Assembly: GCA_036501665.1 (NCBI GenBank)
Contig: DASXZW010000023.1
Location: forward strand, 145,424 to 209,423
Direction: 5' to 3'
Origin: DATAUD01 sp036501665
GTDB lineage: Bacteria; Verrucomicrobiota; Verrucomicrobiia; Limisphaerales; Palsa-1400
Length of the DNA: 64,000 nucleotides
Positions 62,901 to 64,000 of this stretch are shown one piece after another. Within the stretch, counting starts at the first letter, position 1, and the number at the start of each line of letters is the position of its first letter. Under the pieces are notes generated by a model. It made no database searches. It was not told the DNA's origin and saw nothing but the letters and a program-made list of their open reading frames with translations. The translations under genes and the position numbers were made by a program.

Positions 62901-63523
62901 CCTCAAGCAATACGCTCACCTCCGCCCTCGGTAATGCGTACGGCGTGGCATTCCTCGATTCAACTGTTCCCGGTGTCAGCGGACAAGGAATCATCGGCGC
63001 TTACAGCGTGACGCTCCCTCCAAACGTGACGTCGAGCTCAGCCTACCTCGTCCATTTCGATCATTTTTCAGCCTCACCCAACGGCATCGCATTGTTCCAT
63101 TCAACGGTGCAGGACGGCTTGATCACCGTATCAGATCGCTCCGTCTCAAGTTGGCACGACGGCATTTCCGACAATTGGCGTCTCCTGAATTTCGGGACCG
63201 TCTCAAACCAACTCTCCGCCGCCAGTGCCGATCCCGATGGCGACGGCGCGTCCAACTGGCAGGAATACATCGCTGGAACCAATCCCTTGGACAACACATC
63301 AGTCTTCCGGTTCGGCGCCGCCGCCGCTCCTCAAGCGGGCGGATTCGTCCTCCAATGGACAACCGTAGCCAGCAAACATTATACTTTGCAGTCCTCCTCA
63401 TCCCTCGACGGGTCGAGTTGGACCACCATTGCAACCAACCTGTCCGGCAATGGCCAGCCCATGCAATGGACCGACCCCGCCCCCGGCGCCACCGCCAAAT
63501 TCTACCGCGCCCTCGTCCAGTAA
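59972..63523 (+). CDS. Giant secreted protein: NHL-type propeller, cohesin-like and dockerin-like segments (second)
   Basis: 1183 residues, paralogous to the upstream gene. A signal peptide (ending near VSA-QFV) leads to an NHL propeller (for example PNGIAADGAGNLYIADEGND). A chitobiase-like segment follows (AEMWYTLDGSTPQQ). Then cohesin-like strands (RFVAPVTLSLISSAETMYSL), a dockerin-like segment (GDFGDTNLQNNDVEQVF through GDGILAVDDVYVTYRRSL), another cohesin-like set (GSLNLQIPVRVLAADSMPV), and ADPDGDGASNWQEYIAGTNP near the end. It overlaps the first giant gene by 4 bases (ATGA), so they are coupled. It is the last gene of the pilNOPQ-like operon. Confidence 0.8.
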   Translation: MRKLAHFAIENSVARSVLGIVVVALLAPSVSAQFVGTEISTGLFEPSGVAVDADGVMYISDSSDNCIAKYDSTSGSFSTLAGTSGTQTTGTNSGFGSVAQFSQPRGIIAARGGLVVVDQNNQLIRFVSLAGEVSNLAGVPGVIGGNDGSGNTATFSFPNGIAADGAGNLYIADEGNDAIRRIDTNNNVSTVPIGNYKFSAPAAVAIDTNNNIWVADTGHDVICLVSNGAVSVIGGVSGFPGDNDSLFASTAHFNLPSGLIWSTAINGLLVSDTGNDTLRELFLTNFNGSQTYSVQTIAGIAAEPGFVDGAPTAAKLNGPIGLAIDSADSGYFIADAGNNAIRVFEPNAPLAPVNTPQIGYVTFQQDADGNVTSLFHAVSGAVFNNPAILAVTGQVGTETFMTYGPTPTNALVNTIPNPGPLEGSTAPIYPGDGTPPPIASVLPQVPDLTIEVIGEATGRKSSPIVSSRFQFVTANPTISGDNPASITLLDGTTNAEMWYTLDGSTPQQFGARSVGPFANGKVLTLNITTNTVLSVAAFAQNFGPSGVAKKTLSPGAFDADKLTFGFQSGEGSSKFIAAAGQRFVAPVTLSLISSAETMYSLQFDAAVTNVSGPAVGSNFTFQSMLMEPNPLNSLFYIAIPPAMAIAETNSIFTNIIAFGITNLLETNVSEGLLEVGWLERPPEQVLYPTARQTLISFSMAHDTLFKSGNDRVIVGAFSFDVPGDAKPGQTYRINLANGSATSDGVSTPVFIQTVSNGAPAAGPINSQKIVTVGSAQYLVGDAAPFGWFNAGDFGDTNLQNNDVEQVFQTAIYGLDAPPAGSDFFDAMDSSDGTDNNFYNGNDTTINNIISGDGILAVDDVYVTYRRSLDPGLTWWDRYWSNGVRFAVAVPNTLQPVSLKSSPPPAPVKTALSGPRYITVGADQVQAGGSLNLQIPVRVLAADSMPVRVAMLGVEIDPLDGSPPITNAITFTPAIGLTSSNTLTSALGNAYGVAFLDSTVPGVSGQGIIGAYSVTLPPNVTSSSAYLVHFDHFSASPNGIALFHSTVQDGLITVSDRSVSSWHDGISDNWRLLNFGTVSNQLSAASADPDGDGASNWQEYIAGTNPLDNTSVFRFGAAAAPQAGGFVLQWTTVASKHYTLQSSSSLDGSSWTTIATNLSGNGQPMQWTDPAPGATAKFYRALVQ

Positions 63524-63545
63524 GAACATCTCGGTAGAACACCTC

Positions 63546-63571
63546 GGTAGGGACGCCTCGCCGAGGCGTCC
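63546..63571. repeat. GGTAGGGACGCCTC-family palindrome (core only)
   Basis: GGACGCCTCG-c-CGAGGCGTCC without the middle segment found in longer copies. Confidence 0.7.
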
Positions 63572-63646
63572 ACCGTCTCAAAAAACCCTGCCAACGCCGC
63601 TCATTTACACCCAACTTTAGTTGGGCGACCTTCAACTACATTAGAT

Positions 63647-63876
63647 TAGAGCAGTTTAACTTAAGCTGTAGCCGCCCGGTTCGGACGGCCTGTGGGGGAG
63701 CGCGGTCGTCTCGACCGCCGCGTCTGGCGTCTCGCCAGACGCTCTTGTCGAACATTTTACACGCCGCAGCAGTGCTGGATTGTTCCGTCGGCGAGACGCC
63801 GACGGATGCGACCGAGACGGTCGCGCTCCCCTGCCGCACCAAAATTTGTGGCTACAGTTGCACTTAAAATGCTCTA
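63647..63876. repeat. Composite palindromic element with TAGAGCA...GTAGCC ends
   Basis: TAGAGCAGTTTAACTTAAGC and following CTGTAGCC at the left are mirrored at the right by GGCTACAG...TTAAAATGCTCTA. Inside, GGGGAGCGCGGTCGTCTCGA is mirrored by CGAGACGGTCGCGCTCCCC. Two further palindromes, GTCTGGCGTCTCGCCAGAC and GTCGGCGAGACGCCGAC, lie in the middle. No frame is present. An IS element abuts its right end. Confidence 0.7.
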
Positions 63877-64000
63877 GCAGCCTGTCGGACTTAGCGGAGA
63901 TTTTTTCCAAAACATTGAACAAGTCGGCAGCCGGGTAAGTCAGTCAAATATATGGCTGCCCGATTCGTTAATATCGATTATGACACCCCGATGATCCTGC
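63877..64000 (+). mobile_element. Left end of an IS1182-like insertion sequence
   Basis: GCAGCCTGTCGGACTTAGCG resembles the end repeat of such elements. A transposase frame begins 75 bases later and runs off the window. The right end and target duplication are outside the window, so its extent is unknown. Confidence 0.55.
63952..64000 (+). CDS. Transposase, IS1182-like (partial, N-terminus only)
   Basis: The frame MAARFVNIDYDTPMIL is open to the edge. The phrase RFV-x-D-x-DTP-x-L is typical of the start of IS1182-type transposases. Only 16 residues are visible, so the family is tentative. Confidence 0.6.
   Translation, partial: MAARFVNIDYDTPMIL

Larger units (their letters stand above)
63524..63951. 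other. Repeat-rich region after the giant secreted proteins
   Basis: About 430 bases without a gene. They contain, in order, a GGTAGGGACGCCTCGCCGAG palindrome (63546-63571), a CACCCAACTTTAGTTGGG hairpin (63607-63628), the composite element at 63647-63876, and the left end of an IS at about 63877. Confidence 0.65.

Overview
The window looks like chromosome from a verrucomicrobial bacterium, probably of the Pedosphaera/Limisphaera kind. This is inferred from gene content only. The pointers are several lone pseudopilins with an H-X9-DG tail, a large exported haem-binding protein with HEAT repeats (a PVC-superphylum type), a DUF1080 protein, an exported sugar isomerase-like protein, an ECF sigma factor with a membrane tail, and many palindromic repeats between genes. 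No plasmid, phage or CRISPR signal was seen. One IS element begins at the right edge.

Layout. 1-5.2 kb (minus): purH, tRNA-Arg(CCU), addB. 5.6-8.4 kb: an acyltransferase-like membrane protein facing away from tatA-tatC. 8.4-13.6 kb (minus): a cytochrome c maturation cluster (a duplicated-domain exported protein, resB, ccsA, a small exported protein). 13.8-19.1 kb: a pseudopilin, rpe, ftsH and der. 19.1-25.9 kb: a phosphate-type porin behind a good promoter, a DUF1080 protein, then a glycan-modification cluster (GT10, FkbM methyltransferase, methyltransferase-like, GT2). 26-29.6 kb: the haem/HEAT protein. 29.7-35.3 kb (minus): argH, squalene/phytoene synthase, an Ala-rich coiled-coil protein, lysA, SGNH hydrolase. 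35.8-41 kb: a sugar isomerase-like protein, a TPR/SGNH membrane protein, a pseudopilin and the membrane-tailed sigma factor. 41.3-43 kb: leuA with a complete-looking attenuator. 43.7-46.6 kb: feoA-feoA-feoB, interrupted by a MITE-like element. 46.9-52.5 kb: a pseudopilin, uvrA, an SRPBCC protein and a DUF6580 protein. 52.9-63.5 kb: one long operon of pilN-, pilO-, pilP- and pilQ-like genes followed by two translationally coupled proteins of about 1,170-1,180 residues. 63.5-64 kb: repeats and the start of an IS1182-like transposase.

The most interesting items are as follows. (1) A leucine-rich leader peptide and mutually exclusive hairpins lie in front of leuA. (2) The pilNOPQ-like operon continues into two giant secreted proteins with beta-propeller, cohesin-like and dockerin-like segments. 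(3) Repeat DNA has entered coding sequence in two genes, uvrA and the second feoA. (4) There are several families of palindromic repeats, including GATTAN hexamer hairpins whose sixth base is almost always mismatched, and a GGAGGAGAGGG family whose stem tips co-vary. All family calls are from reading the sequence; no database search was run.
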